In this document: one piece after another, positions 1-6,540 of the stretch
Position numbering within the stretch: the stretch's first letter is position 1
How the letters are laid out: the number at the start of each line of letters is the position of its first letter
Assembly: GCA_013003325.1 (NCBI GenBank)
Contig: JABDJU010000372.1
Span: 1 to 10,130 of the forward strand
Length of the DNA: 10,130 nt
Direction of reading: 5' to 3'
From: Acidimicrobiales bacterium
Lineage (GTDB): Bacteria; Actinomycetota; Acidimicrobiia; Acidimicrobiales; SZUA-35
Made by a program: the position numbers and the translations under genes
Notes under the pieces: generated by a model
Seen by the model: only the letters and a program-made list of their open reading frames with translations
Database searches by the model: none
Told to the model about the DNA's origin: nothing

Positions 1-192
1 GTCTGGCACGGCTGGATCGCGCCCTTTGCCATCATCGCCCACGCCTTCAACAGCGACATCAGGGTCTATGAGGTCAACAACACCGGCATCTGGTACGACG
101 TCGGGTTCTACATCGCAGTGATATCCGGGTTCGGATCGATCGGCCTCACCCGGCGACCCAAGTCGAAGCGACGGTCGGACCAGCGTCAGTAG
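1..192 (+). CDS. C-terminal end of a small membrane protein, 5' truncated by the window
   Basis: Frame 1 is open from the first base to a TAG at 190-192 and gives 63 residues, starting VWHGWIAPFAIIAHAF. Two hydrophobic stretches are visible, about residues 5-15 and 38-52, separated by a short polar segment with the pattern VYEVNNTGIWYDVGF. The tail is strongly basic (RRPKSKRRSDQRQ), as expected for a cytoplasmic C-terminus. The WHG-APF and YEVNN-G-WY pattern recalls a widespread family of small uncharacterised bacterial membrane proteins, by memory only. No function can be assigned. The gene converges on the next one, and the two stops overlap by 7 bp. The start lies outside the window. Confidence 0.65.
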   Translation, partial: VWHGWIAPFAIIAHAFNSDIRVYEVNNTGIWYDVGFYIAVISGFGSIGLTRRPKSKRRSDQRQ

Positions 193-1622
193 CGAATCCT
201 GAAGCTGGCCCGCCCACCAACTGCGTCCTTGTTGAGCCGGCGCGTCAAGTGCATCCCTTCGAGCACGAACTCGATGGCGCTGGCCATCACCTCGGGATCC
301 ATGGCACCGGCATCGCCGGCGACCCCCGCCGCCGCTGAGGCGAGCGCTTCATTCTCAGCGGCGATCGCTGCGTAGCGCTCGGCCGGGATGTCGTTCCCGG
401 TGCTGACCACCGTGTCGTCGTCGAACGATTCGGCCACACTGTGCATTGTGGGCCCGTCGACCCGGGCCTGGAACTCCTCGACGATGGCGGCATTGAGTAG
501 CAGATCGAGGATCTCGGTGTCGCGGCCTTCGTCGAGCGATTCGATCTCGATCTTGCCGGCGCTGGACGGAAAGATGGCGTCGAGATCGCACACCCTGGGA
601 ATCGCCACGTCCTCGCCGAGCCGCAAGGCCCGGGCGGTCGCGGCGGCAGCGAGGGTCTCCATGTTCGACACGCTCATCCTGACCGAAACACCCGACCGTT
701 GGTTCACCTGTCCGCTCGATCGAGCCAAGTGGGTGAACCGGACGATCACGTTGGACATGAAGTCGGGGATCCGGACCGTGAGTCCCGCATCGGGAATGAA
801 TGCTTCCTGGGTCACCACCGCCGCTTCGGTGTCCAGTTCGTACGGGTAGTGGGTGCGGATCTGGGCGCCGAACCGGTCCTTCAGCGGGGTGATCATCCGG
901 CCCCGGTTGGTGTAGTCCTCCGGGTTGGCCGAGGCGACCAGCATGACGTCGAGGGGCAGGCGGACCTTGTAACCGCGGATCTGCACGTCGCGTTCTTCGA
1001 GCACGTTCAGCAGGCCGACCTGGATGCGCTCGGCCAAATCGGGCAGTTCGTTGATGGCAAAGATCCCACGGTTGGTCCGGGGCACCATGCCGTAGTGCAG
1101 GGTGAGCTCATCTGACAGATAGCGCCCCTCGGCCACCTTGATCGGATCGACCTCGCCGATCAGGTCGGCGATAGAAGTGTCGGGGGTAGCGAGCTTTTCG
1201 CCGTACCGGTCGCTGTGGTGAACCCAGGCGATCGGGGTCTCCTCGCCCTTTTCAGAGATGAGGTCGAGAGCGTGCCGCGACACCGGATGACACGGGTCAT
1301 CGTTGATTTCGGAGCCCGCCACGATCGGCATCCACGGGTCGAGCAGGCTTGTGAGCGAGCGGATAATCCTGGTCTTGGCCTGCCCTCGTTCGCCCAGCAA
1401 CACCATGTCGTGCTTGGCCAACAGTGCGTGTTGGAGCTGAGGGATCACCGTGTCGTCGTACCCCTGAACCCCGGGAAACATGGTCGCCCCGCGCCGGATC
1501 TGTTCGAGGGTGTGTTCCCTGATTTCCTGCTTGATGGGACGGCTCTGCCACCCCGCAGCTCTCAGTTCAGCCAACGTGGAGATCGAGGGTCTGGAGTCCG
1601 CCATCCATGGAGCCGAGGTCAT
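186..1622 (-). CDS. MoxR/magnesium-chelatase-I-like AAA+ ATPase
   Basis: This is a cytoplasmic AAA+ ATPase of 478 residues in the ChlI/MoxR group. The Walker A motif is GERGQAKT at residues 77-84. The Walker B motif is GIFAINEL at about 186-193, with Asn191 before the catalytic Glu192 instead of the usual Asp. A sensor-1-like SAN follows in LVASANPEDY, and then TPLKDRFG, which probably carries the arginine finger. The C-terminal 200 residues fit the usual helical lid plus a lineage-specific extension. The family resembles the actinobacterial proteins annotated as possible magnesium chelatase (Rv0958 type, from memory), but no pigment genes are present, so a true Mg-chelatase role is unlikely. 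The ATG at 1622 was chosen because a TATGGT box ends six bases before it. A GTG at 1697 and an ATG at 1604 are in-frame alternatives. It is divergent from the VWA gene, its likely partner. Confidence 0.88.
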   Translation of the reverse strand: MTSAPWMADSRPSISTLAELRAAGWQSRPIKQEIREHTLEQIRRGATMFPGVQGYDDTVIPQLQHALLAKHDMVLLGERGQAKTRIIRSLTSLLDPWMPIVAGSEINDDPCHPVSRHALDLISEKGEETPIAWVHHSDRYGEKLATPDTSIADLIGEVDPIKVAEGRYLSDELTLHYGMVPRTNRGIFAINELPDLAERIQVGLLNVLEERDVQIRGYKVRLPLDVMLVASANPEDYTNRGRMITPLKDRFGAQIRTHYPYELDTEAAVVTQEAFIPDAGLTVRIPDFMSNVIVRFTHLARSSGQVNQRSGVSVRMSVSNMETLAAAATARALRLGEDVAIPRVCDLDAIFPSSAGKIEIESLDEGRDTEILDLLLNAAIVEEFQARVDGPTMHSVAESFDDDTVVSTGNDIPAERYAAIAAENEALASAAAGVAGDAGAMDPEVMASAIEFVLEGMHLTRRLNKDAVGGRASFRIRY

Positions 1623-1634
1623 CTGCGAACCATA
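1623..1634 (-). promoter_or_regulatory. -10 box of a probable leaderless promoter for the AAA+ gene
   Basis: Read on the minus strand, TATGGT (1634-1629) is followed by six bases and then the ATG at 1622. No Shine-Dalgarno sequence precedes this ATG. A transcript starting at or next to the A of the ATG would be leaderless, which is common in actinobacteria. No convincing -35 box was found at the usual distance. Confidence 0.45.
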
Positions 1635-1702
1635 ACTGGCTCGACCGGGGTGTTGACCACGCGGGCGAACCGGCCGACCCGGCGACGGGCCGTCCACCCC
1701 AT

Positions 1703-1714
1703 TACCCTAAGTAC
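1703..1714 (+). promoter_or_regulatory. -10 box of a probable leaderless promoter for the VWA gene
   Basis: TACCCT at 1703-1708 matches the TANNNT core of actinobacterial -10 elements and is followed by exactly six bases before the ATG at 1715. No Shine-Dalgarno sequence is present between them. The spacing is identical to that seen at the divergent AAA+ gene and at the GH2-like gene. No clear -35 box was found. Confidence 0.5.
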
Positions 1715-3727
1715 ATGGCGCACCGATTCCGGTACTCACGGTGGGACGGATCACAGAAGGGGTTCGACCTCGACGCCCTCGACCTGCTCGACAAGATGGC
1801 CGACCAGCTGGCGACCAATGGCGACCCGCTGGCGGCGCTGCGGCGTCTGATGGAGCGGGGCATGACCGACCGGAACGGCGAGGCCATCCAGGGACTCGAC
1901 GACATCATCGAACAGCTCAAGGCTCGCAAGGAGGAGCTTCTAGAATCGGGCGACCTCGGTGGGGTGTACTCCGAGATCGCCGAGGCCTTGGACCAGATCG
2001 TCGAGCGGGAGCACCAGGACCTGGAGGATCGTCAGACGCTTGCCGACCTACAGCTGCATGACCCTTCTAGCTCTGAGGAAGACCGTCGCAACGCCGACCT
2101 GGCCAAGGAATCGGCGTCGGGCAAGCAGCTTCAGCTCGACATGCTGGCCGACGACCTCGCCAGCCGGGTACAGAGCCTCCAGAGCTATGAATTCGAAAGC
2201 AACGAAGCCCAGGCCCAATTCGAGGAGCTGCTCGACAAGCTTCGCCAGGAGATGGTGAACAACGCCTTCGACCAGACCAGCGAATCGCTCCAGAACCTGT
2301 CGCCCCAAGACCTCTCCCGCCAGCGGGAGATGATGAACGCCCTCAACGACATGCTCGAACAGCGGGAGATGGGCATCGAACCCGACTTCGATGCGTTCAT
2401 GGAGGAGTTCGGCGACTTCTTTCCGGGCAATCCCCAGACCCTCGACGAGTTGCTCGAGCAGCTGGCCGAACAGATGGCCGCAGCCCAGGCGATGTTCAAT
2501 TCGATGTCGCCCGAACAGCAGGAACAGCTGCGCCAGCTGATGGACAATCTCCTGCAAGACATGGGTCTGCGCGACGAGATGGCGCGCCTGTCTCAGAACC
2601 TCCAGAACGCCATGCCCGGGGCCGGCTGGGGCGAAAGCTTCCAGATGATGGGTGGCATGCCCCTAGGAATGGGCGAAGCCCAGAACGCCATGCGGCAGAT
2701 GGGCATGAGCGATCGCATTCGCAACTTTCTGGAGAAGGTGCGCGATCCCCGCTCTCTGAGCGAGGCCGATTTCGACGGCGTGCGAGAGCTGCTCGGCGAC
2801 GACGCCGCCCGATCGCTGGAACGCATGTCGTCGATGGTCAAGGAAATGGAAGATGCCGGTCTGATCCATGCCGAGGGCAACCGGCTCGAACTCACCGCAC
2901 GCGGGGTACGAATGCTCGGTCAGAGCGCCCTCCGAGAGCTGTTCGAGAATCTCGATCCTGGCCTTCTGGGTGGGCACACGATCGATCGGGTCGGCATTGG
3001 CCACGAACGAAGCTTTCAGACCAAGCCCTACGAGTTCGGCGATCCGTTCAACCTCCACATCGGCCGCACTGTGAAGAACGCCGTGCAACGGGCCGGCGGC
3101 GGCACACCGGTGCAGCTCGAACCAGACGACTTCGAGATCGAACAGACCGAGCAGTCGGTGGCGTCGGCGACCGTGCTCTTGCTCGACATCAGCTTCTCGA
3201 TGGTGTGGGAAGGCCGCTTTCTTCCGGCCAAGAAGGTGGCCCTCGCCCTCCAGACGTTGATCACCGGACAGTACCCGAAGGACTACTTCGGGCTGGTCGC
3301 CTTCAACCGGGAGGCACGAGAGGTGAACGCGCAGGCGCTTCCCACCCTCGACTCGCCCGAGACCCAGGGCACCAACCTCCAGCATGCGCTGTTCATCGCC
3401 CGACGCTTGCTGGCCCGCCAGACCGGCACCAAACAGATCATCTGTATCACCGACGGCGAGCCCACCGCCTGGACCGACGAGTACGGGTCGCATTTCGACT
3501 ATCCCGACACCCATCACCAGCAGCGGCTCGCCCTGCTCGAAGCGCAACGGTGCACCAAGTCCGGGATCACGATCAACACGTTCATGCTCGGCGACTCAAG
3601 AGGCATGATCCATTTCGTCAACTCGATGGCCAAGATCAACAAGGGAAAGGTGTTCCAGACCGACCCGTGGGATCTCGGCACCTACATCTTCCAAGACTTC
3701 CTCAGCGGCAAGCAGAAGCTGATCTGA
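1715..3727 (+). CDS. VWA-domain protein, probable partner of the AAA+ ATPase
   Basis: The protein has 670 residues and no signal peptide or membrane segment. Residues 1-20 are aromatic and basic (MAHRFRYSRWDG). About residues 50-300 are strongly helical and rich in Glu, Gln and Leu, consistent with coiled coils, and a Met/Gly-rich linker lies near 304-330. Around 395-425 is a conserved-looking LTARGVRMLGQSAL element. The C-terminal VWA domain runs from about 480 and has a complete metal-ion-dependent adhesion site: DISFS at 491-495, Thr553 in TQGTNL and Asp580 in ITDGEPT. VWA proteins of this kind usually act with a MoxR/ChlI ATPase, as ChlD does with ChlI, and that gene lies divergently next door. 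Length and architecture recall Rv0959-type proteins, from memory. The frame is open back to an ATG at 1607, but that start would overlap the neighbour's start, and only the ATG at 1715 has a well-placed -10 box. The cellular substrate is unknown. Confidence 0.9.
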   Translation: MAHRFRYSRWDGSQKGFDLDALDLLDKMADQLATNGDPLAALRRLMERGMTDRNGEAIQGLDDIIEQLKARKEELLESGDLGGVYSEIAEALDQIVEREHQDLEDRQTLADLQLHDPSSSEEDRRNADLAKESASGKQLQLDMLADDLASRVQSLQSYEFESNEAQAQFEELLDKLRQEMVNNAFDQTSESLQNLSPQDLSRQREMMNALNDMLEQREMGIEPDFDAFMEEFGDFFPGNPQTLDELLEQLAEQMAAAQAMFNSMSPEQQEQLRQLMDNLLQDMGLRDEMARLSQNLQNAMPGAGWGESFQMMGGMPLGMGEAQNAMRQMGMSDRIRNFLEKVRDPRSLSEADFDGVRELLGDDAARSLERMSSMVKEMEDAGLIHAEGNRLELTARGVRMLGQSALRELFENLDPGLLGGHTIDRVGIGHERSFQTKPYEFGDPFNLHIGRTVKNAVQRAGGGTPVQLEPDDFEIEQTEQSVASATVLLLDISFSMVWEGRFLPAKKVALALQTLITGQYPKDYFGLVAFNREAREVNAQALPTLDSPETQGTNLQHALFIARRLLARQTGTKQIICITDGEPTAWTDEYGSHFDYPDTHHQQRLALLEAQRCTKSGITINTFMLGDSRGMIHFVNSMAKINKGKVFQTDPWDLGTYIFQDFLSGKQKLI

Positions 3728-3762
3728 ACGCCGACGTTGCCGAGCGAGGTGCGCCCCTCGGG

Positions 3763-3774
3763 TAGCGTGGAGCC
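3763..3774 (+). promoter_or_regulatory. -10 box of a probable leaderless promoter for the GH2-like gene
   Basis: TAGCGT at 3763-3768 is followed by six bases and the ATG at 3775. The GGAG at 3769-3772 lies only two bases from the ATG, too close to serve as a normal ribosome binding site, which favours leaderless initiation. A short inverted repeat (CGAGG at 3745-3749 with CCTCG at 3756-3760) sits just upstream. It has no T-run, so it is a poor terminator candidate. Confidence 0.45.
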
Positions 3775-5928
3775 ATGGATCTTTCGGGGCGGTGGCGGGT
3801 GGCCCGGCTCGATGCCGACCTTCAGAAACGGGGGGCCGACCCCGAACTCGACGACACCCGGTGGGCCGAGGTGGAGGTGCCGGGCCACTGGTCGACCCAC
3901 CCGACTTTCGCCCTGAACCGCGATGCGTTACTGCACCGCCGCCGGTTCAACGCCCCGAAACCGGCCGATGGCGAGCGGGAGTGGCTGGTGTTGGAGGGTG
4001 TGCTCGCCGAGGGCGACGTCTGGCTCGACGGCCACTTCCTCGGTTCGACCGGCGGCTACTTCGTGACCCACCGATTCGAAGTGACCGAGGCCTTCCGGGC
4101 TCGTGATGATCATCTCTTGGCGATCGACGTGGCCTGTCCACCACCGGGCGAAGGGCCCAAGCAGTCGCTGACCGGCTCCCTGCAGAGCGGCCCGCTGGCA
4201 CCACCTACCTCACCGGGAGGAATCTGGCGCCCGGTACACACCCAGACCACGGGGCCGGTGGCGATCCGCCACAGCCGCCTGCTCTGTGTCGACGCAGACC
4301 AAACTTCGGCGACGGTGAAGATCCGAACCGTGCTCGACGCACTCGAGGCCGGCGACGTACGGATCGACACCAGCGTGCTCGGCCCCCAGGGACATACCTC
4401 GGGAAGCGAAACCGAACTTCACACCGTGTCCAAGGGTGAGAACCGCCTCGAGTGGTCGGTCACGATCGACCAGCCGGAGCTGTGGTGGCCGTGGTCGTTG
4501 GGCGAGCAGCCGCTCTACGACATGGCCGTCACCGTCAGGACCGATCAGAACGAGGTGAGCGACCGGCGTTTCTGGCGCACCGGGCTGCGCAGCGTGGCGG
4601 TGAAAGACTTCGCCTGGACGGTGAACGGGGTTCGGGCGTTCGTGAAAGGCGTCGCCCTCGGCCCCCAGTCGGCCACGTTGGCCAGCGAGCCGGCGTCGCT
4701 GATCGCCGACGACGTGAATGCGGCCAAGGAGGCCGGTCTCGATCTGATCCGCGTGCACGGCCACGTGGCCCGTCCTGAGCTCTATGCTCGGGCCGACGAG
4801 CTGGGAATGCTCCTGTGGCAAGACCTACCCCTGGTCGGCACCTACAGCACCAGCACCAGGCGCCGGGCTCGAATGGTGGCCCGCGAGGCGGTCGACCTGC
4901 TCGGCGGTCATCCGTCGGTGGCGTTGTGGTGTACCCACGAGGAGCCGAACGGATCGATCATGCCGGGTCCGGTCAACTACGGCGATCCGCTCGGTTCGGT
5001 GGCGGCACGGTTCGGACGACACCTGCTGCCGTCGTGGAATCGCAGCATTCTCGGGCCCACGCTCCGGCGCGAGTTGCGGGCGTCGGATCCATCCCGATCG
5101 GTGATCATGCGGTCAGGCACCGTGCCAGGCCTCACCGGCTCCACGGCGTCGGATCCGCATCTGTGGCTCGGCTGGCACACCGGCCGCCACGAAGATCTGG
5201 CCGGACTGTTGCGGCGGTGGCCCCGACTCGGCCGATTCCTGGGCGGGTTCGGCTCCCAGTCAATGCGGATCCGAGATTGGCCGGGCACCGCGCCTTCGCA
5301 CGCAACAGCCGAAGAGGCCGCCTTCGAGCGGTACCTGCCCCGTAGCGCCTACGCCGACGGTGCCAGCTGGGCCCGCGCCACCCGCTCCTACCAGGCCGAC
5401 CTGCTCCGCTCCCAGATCGAGACCATCAGACGGCTCAAGTACCAGCCGGCCCAGGGTTTCTGCCTCACCGCACTCGTCGATGCCGAAGCCGAGGGAGGCT
5501 TTGGGCTGTTGCAGACCGACCGCAGCCCCAAGCCCGCCTACCGGGCGGTCACCGATGCGTGCCGAGCGGTGGTGGTTGCCGCCGACCCGCTGCCCTCGAT
5601 CGTGACCCCGGGCCGGGTGATAGAGATGGCGGTGCACGCCATCAACGACCTTCACCGGGTGCTCCCCAGCGCCAAGGTCACCGCCACCGCCACGGTCGGC
5701 GCATGGCAAACCCGGACCACGTGGCGGGGCGACCTGAGCAGCGACTCGGTCGAGCTGGTGGGCACCTTCAGATTCATCGTGCCGGCGGTTCACGATCTGC
5801 TCGCGGTCACGATCGAACTCCAATGCGAAGGTGACGATGACCACCCCGACGTCGTGGCGTCGAACCGCTATCAGAGCGTGGTGATCCCGCCGGCCGAAGA
5901 CACCGCCAGCGATCGGGTCAGATCCTGA
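3775..5928 (+). CDS. Glycoside hydrolase family 2-like protein, possibly catalytically inactive
   Basis: The 717-residue protein has the domain order of GH2 beta-galactosidases and beta-mannosidases. An N-terminal sugar-binding jelly roll (about 1-165) includes VPGHW, DVWLDG and SPGGIWRPV (146-154). A beta-sandwich (about 165-280) ends in LWWPWSLGEQPLY. A TIM-barrel region follows from VNGVRAFVKG (283-292) to about 600, and then a C-terminal beta domain. The barrel carries LIRVHGHV and LWQDLP, typical of the family. The acid/base site reads ALWCTHEEP: Glu390 is kept but the normally conserved Asn before it is Glu389. Where beta-mannosidase-type enzymes have the nucleophile in SEFGFQS, this protein has GGFGSQS, with Gly491 in place of the Glu. 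Retaining hydrolysis by the usual mechanism therefore looks doubtful. No signal peptide is visible, so it is probably cytoplasmic. The stop is one base before the next gene's ATG, implying cotranscription. The fold assignment is firm; activity and substrate are not. Confidence 0.85.
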   Translation: MDLSGRWRVARLDADLQKRGADPELDDTRWAEVEVPGHWSTHPTFALNRDALLHRRRFNAPKPADGEREWLVLEGVLAEGDVWLDGHFLGSTGGYFVTHRFEVTEAFRARDDHLLAIDVACPPPGEGPKQSLTGSLQSGPLAPPTSPGGIWRPVHTQTTGPVAIRHSRLLCVDADQTSATVKIRTVLDALEAGDVRIDTSVLGPQGHTSGSETELHTVSKGENRLEWSVTIDQPELWWPWSLGEQPLYDMAVTVRTDQNEVSDRRFWRTGLRSVAVKDFAWTVNGVRAFVKGVALGPQSATLASEPASLIADDVNAAKEAGLDLIRVHGHVARPELYARADELGMLLWQDLPLVGTYSTSTRRRARMVAREAVDLLGGHPSVALWCTHEEPNGSIMPGPVNYGDPLGSVAARFGRHLLPSWNRSILGPTLRRELRASDPSRSVIMRSGTVPGLTGSTASDPHLWLGWHTGRHEDLAGLLRRWPRLGRFLGGFGSQSMRIRDWPGTAPSHATAEEAAFERYLPRSAYADGASWARATRSYQADLLRSQIETIRRLKYQPAQGFCLTALVDAEAEGGFGLLQTDRSPKPAYRAVTDACRAVVVAADPLPSIVTPGRVIEMAVHAINDLHRVLPSAKVTATATVGAWQTRTTWRGDLSSDSVELVGTFRFIVPAVHDLLAVTIELQCEGDDDHPDVVASNRYQSVVIPPAEDTASDRVRS

Positions 5929-5929
5929 C

Positions 5930-6343
5930 ATGCCGGCGGGGTATTCAGCGACACCGCTGGCCAAGAAGCTCGGAATCAAACCCGGTGATCGTGTCGTCGT
6001 TCTCAGCGAACCGGCAGAGCTGCGATCGCTGCTCGATCCATTGCCCGAATCGGTTTCACTGGTCGGTCGCCTCTCGCGAGCCCCCGAGGTGGTGCTGGCG
6101 TTTCAAACCTCGGAGCGGGTCCTGCGGAACCGCTTGACCAAGATTCCCTACATCATCCACCCCGACCGTATGGCCTGGTTTGCTTGGCCCAAACGAAGCT
6201 CCGGAGTCACGACTGACCTCACCGGAGATGTCGTGCGGTCCTGCATCCTCGAGACCGACCTCGTCGATGTGAAGGTGTGTGCCATCTCCGACACGTGGTC
6301 CGGTCTCAAGGCGGTGTGGCGGAAAGACCGGCGTCGGGCGTAG
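5930..6343 (+). CDS. Small DUF3052-like protein of unknown function
   Basis: The protein has 137 residues and no signal peptide or membrane helix. It opens with GYSATPLAKKLGIKPGDRV, the hallmark of small proteins annotated as DUF3052 family (family name from memory). Further conserved-looking blocks are FAWPKRSSGVTTDLT in the middle and LVDVKVCAISDTWSGLK near the end, followed by a basic tail. The ATG lies one base after the TGA of the GH2-like gene, so translation is probably coupled. No separate promoter or Shine-Dalgarno sequence was seen. No function is known. The pairing with a GH2-like gene may be incidental. Confidence 0.8.
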   Translation: MPAGYSATPLAKKLGIKPGDRVVVLSEPAELRSLLDPLPESVSLVGRLSRAPEVVLAFQTSERVLRNRLTKIPYIIHPDRMAWFAWPKRSSGVTTDLTGDVVRSCILETDLVDVKVCAISDTWSGLKAVWRKDRRRA

Positions 6344-6445
6344 AAACCCAGCGATCCAGGTAGGGGTAATGGTGGGGAATCACACATCTCCCTGCTCGTA
6401 GACGGTGGCACCCAGGCGACCAGAGGTTGGTGTGACAACGGGCGA

Positions 6446-6470
6446 CGAAAATCGTTTCGGCCGGTTTCGG
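6446..6470. promoter_or_regulatory. Candidate operator upstream of sdhC (inverted and direct repeats)
   Basis: CGAAA at 6446-6450 and TTTCG at 6455-6459 form a perfect inverted repeat around four bases. GTTTCGG at 6454-6460 recurs exactly at 6464-6470, ten bases, or one helical turn, later. The cluster covers the -35 region of the predicted -10 box at 6475, a typical place for a repressor or activator site. The binding protein is unknown, and short repeats can arise by chance in GC-rich DNA. Confidence 0.3.
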
Positions 6471-6474
6471 GCGC

Positions 6475-6480
6475 TACGTT
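6475..6480 (+). promoter_or_regulatory. Probable -10 box of the sdhCAB promoter
   Basis: TACGTT at 6475-6480 fits the TANNNT -10 pattern and lies in the only sizeable gap before the operon. A start about seven bases downstream would give a leader of roughly 55 bases before the GTG of sdhC. No good -35 hexamer was found, which would suit an activator-dependent promoter. Confidence 0.4.
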
Positions 6481-6505
6481 CAGATGTGGAAACCTTGCCT
6501 GAACA

Positions 6506-6523
6506 GCGACGCCAACGCGTCGT
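6506..6523 (+). promoter_or_regulatory. Hairpin in the sdhC leader
   Basis: CGACGC at 6507-6512 and GCGTCG at 6517-6522 pair perfectly around a CAAC loop, and a G-T wobble at 6506/6523 adds a seventh pair. The hairpin ends eight bases before the GGAG ribosome binding site at 6531. It could affect transcript stability or ribosome access. There is no T-run, so it is not an intrinsic terminator. Confidence 0.35.
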
Positions 6524-6530
6524 GCATCCT

Positions 6531-6534
6531 GGAG
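6531..6534 (+). promoter_or_regulatory. Ribosome binding site that decides the sdhC start
   Basis: GGAG at 6531-6534 lies six bases before the GTG at 6541. This favours the GTG over the in-frame ATG at 6484, which has no Shine-Dalgarno sequence and would add a non-conserved 19-residue extension. Confidence 0.6.
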
Positions 6535-6540
6535 AAACAC

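Noticed and set aside
1623..1697. GTG start of the AAA+ gene, adding 25 residues
   Set aside because: The extension is Pro/Gly/Arg-rich, has no ribosome binding site, and would consume the divergent promoter region.
1607..1714. Upstream start of the VWA gene, adding 36 residues
   Set aside because: It would overlap the start of the divergent AAA+ gene. The added residues look non-conserved, and the -10 box at 1703 points to the ATG at 1715.
2663..3547. Long open frame on the minus strand inside the VWA gene (294 residues)
   Set aside because: It lies wholly opposite a gene with clear motifs, shows no recognisable domain, and is expected in GC-rich DNA.
3740..3761. Inverted repeat after the VWA gene as an intrinsic terminator
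   Set aside because: The stem is only five pairs, no T-run follows, and it abuts the promoter of the next gene.
5260..5979. Minus-strand open frame of 239 residues opposite the end of the GH2-like gene
   Set aside because: It is a GC-rich shadow frame with low-complexity Gly/Val/Ala/Arg composition and no motif.
6380..6435. TCACAC and GTGTGA as a CRP-like palindrome
   Set aside because: The half-sites lie 44 bases apart, far from the six-base spacing of a CRP site.
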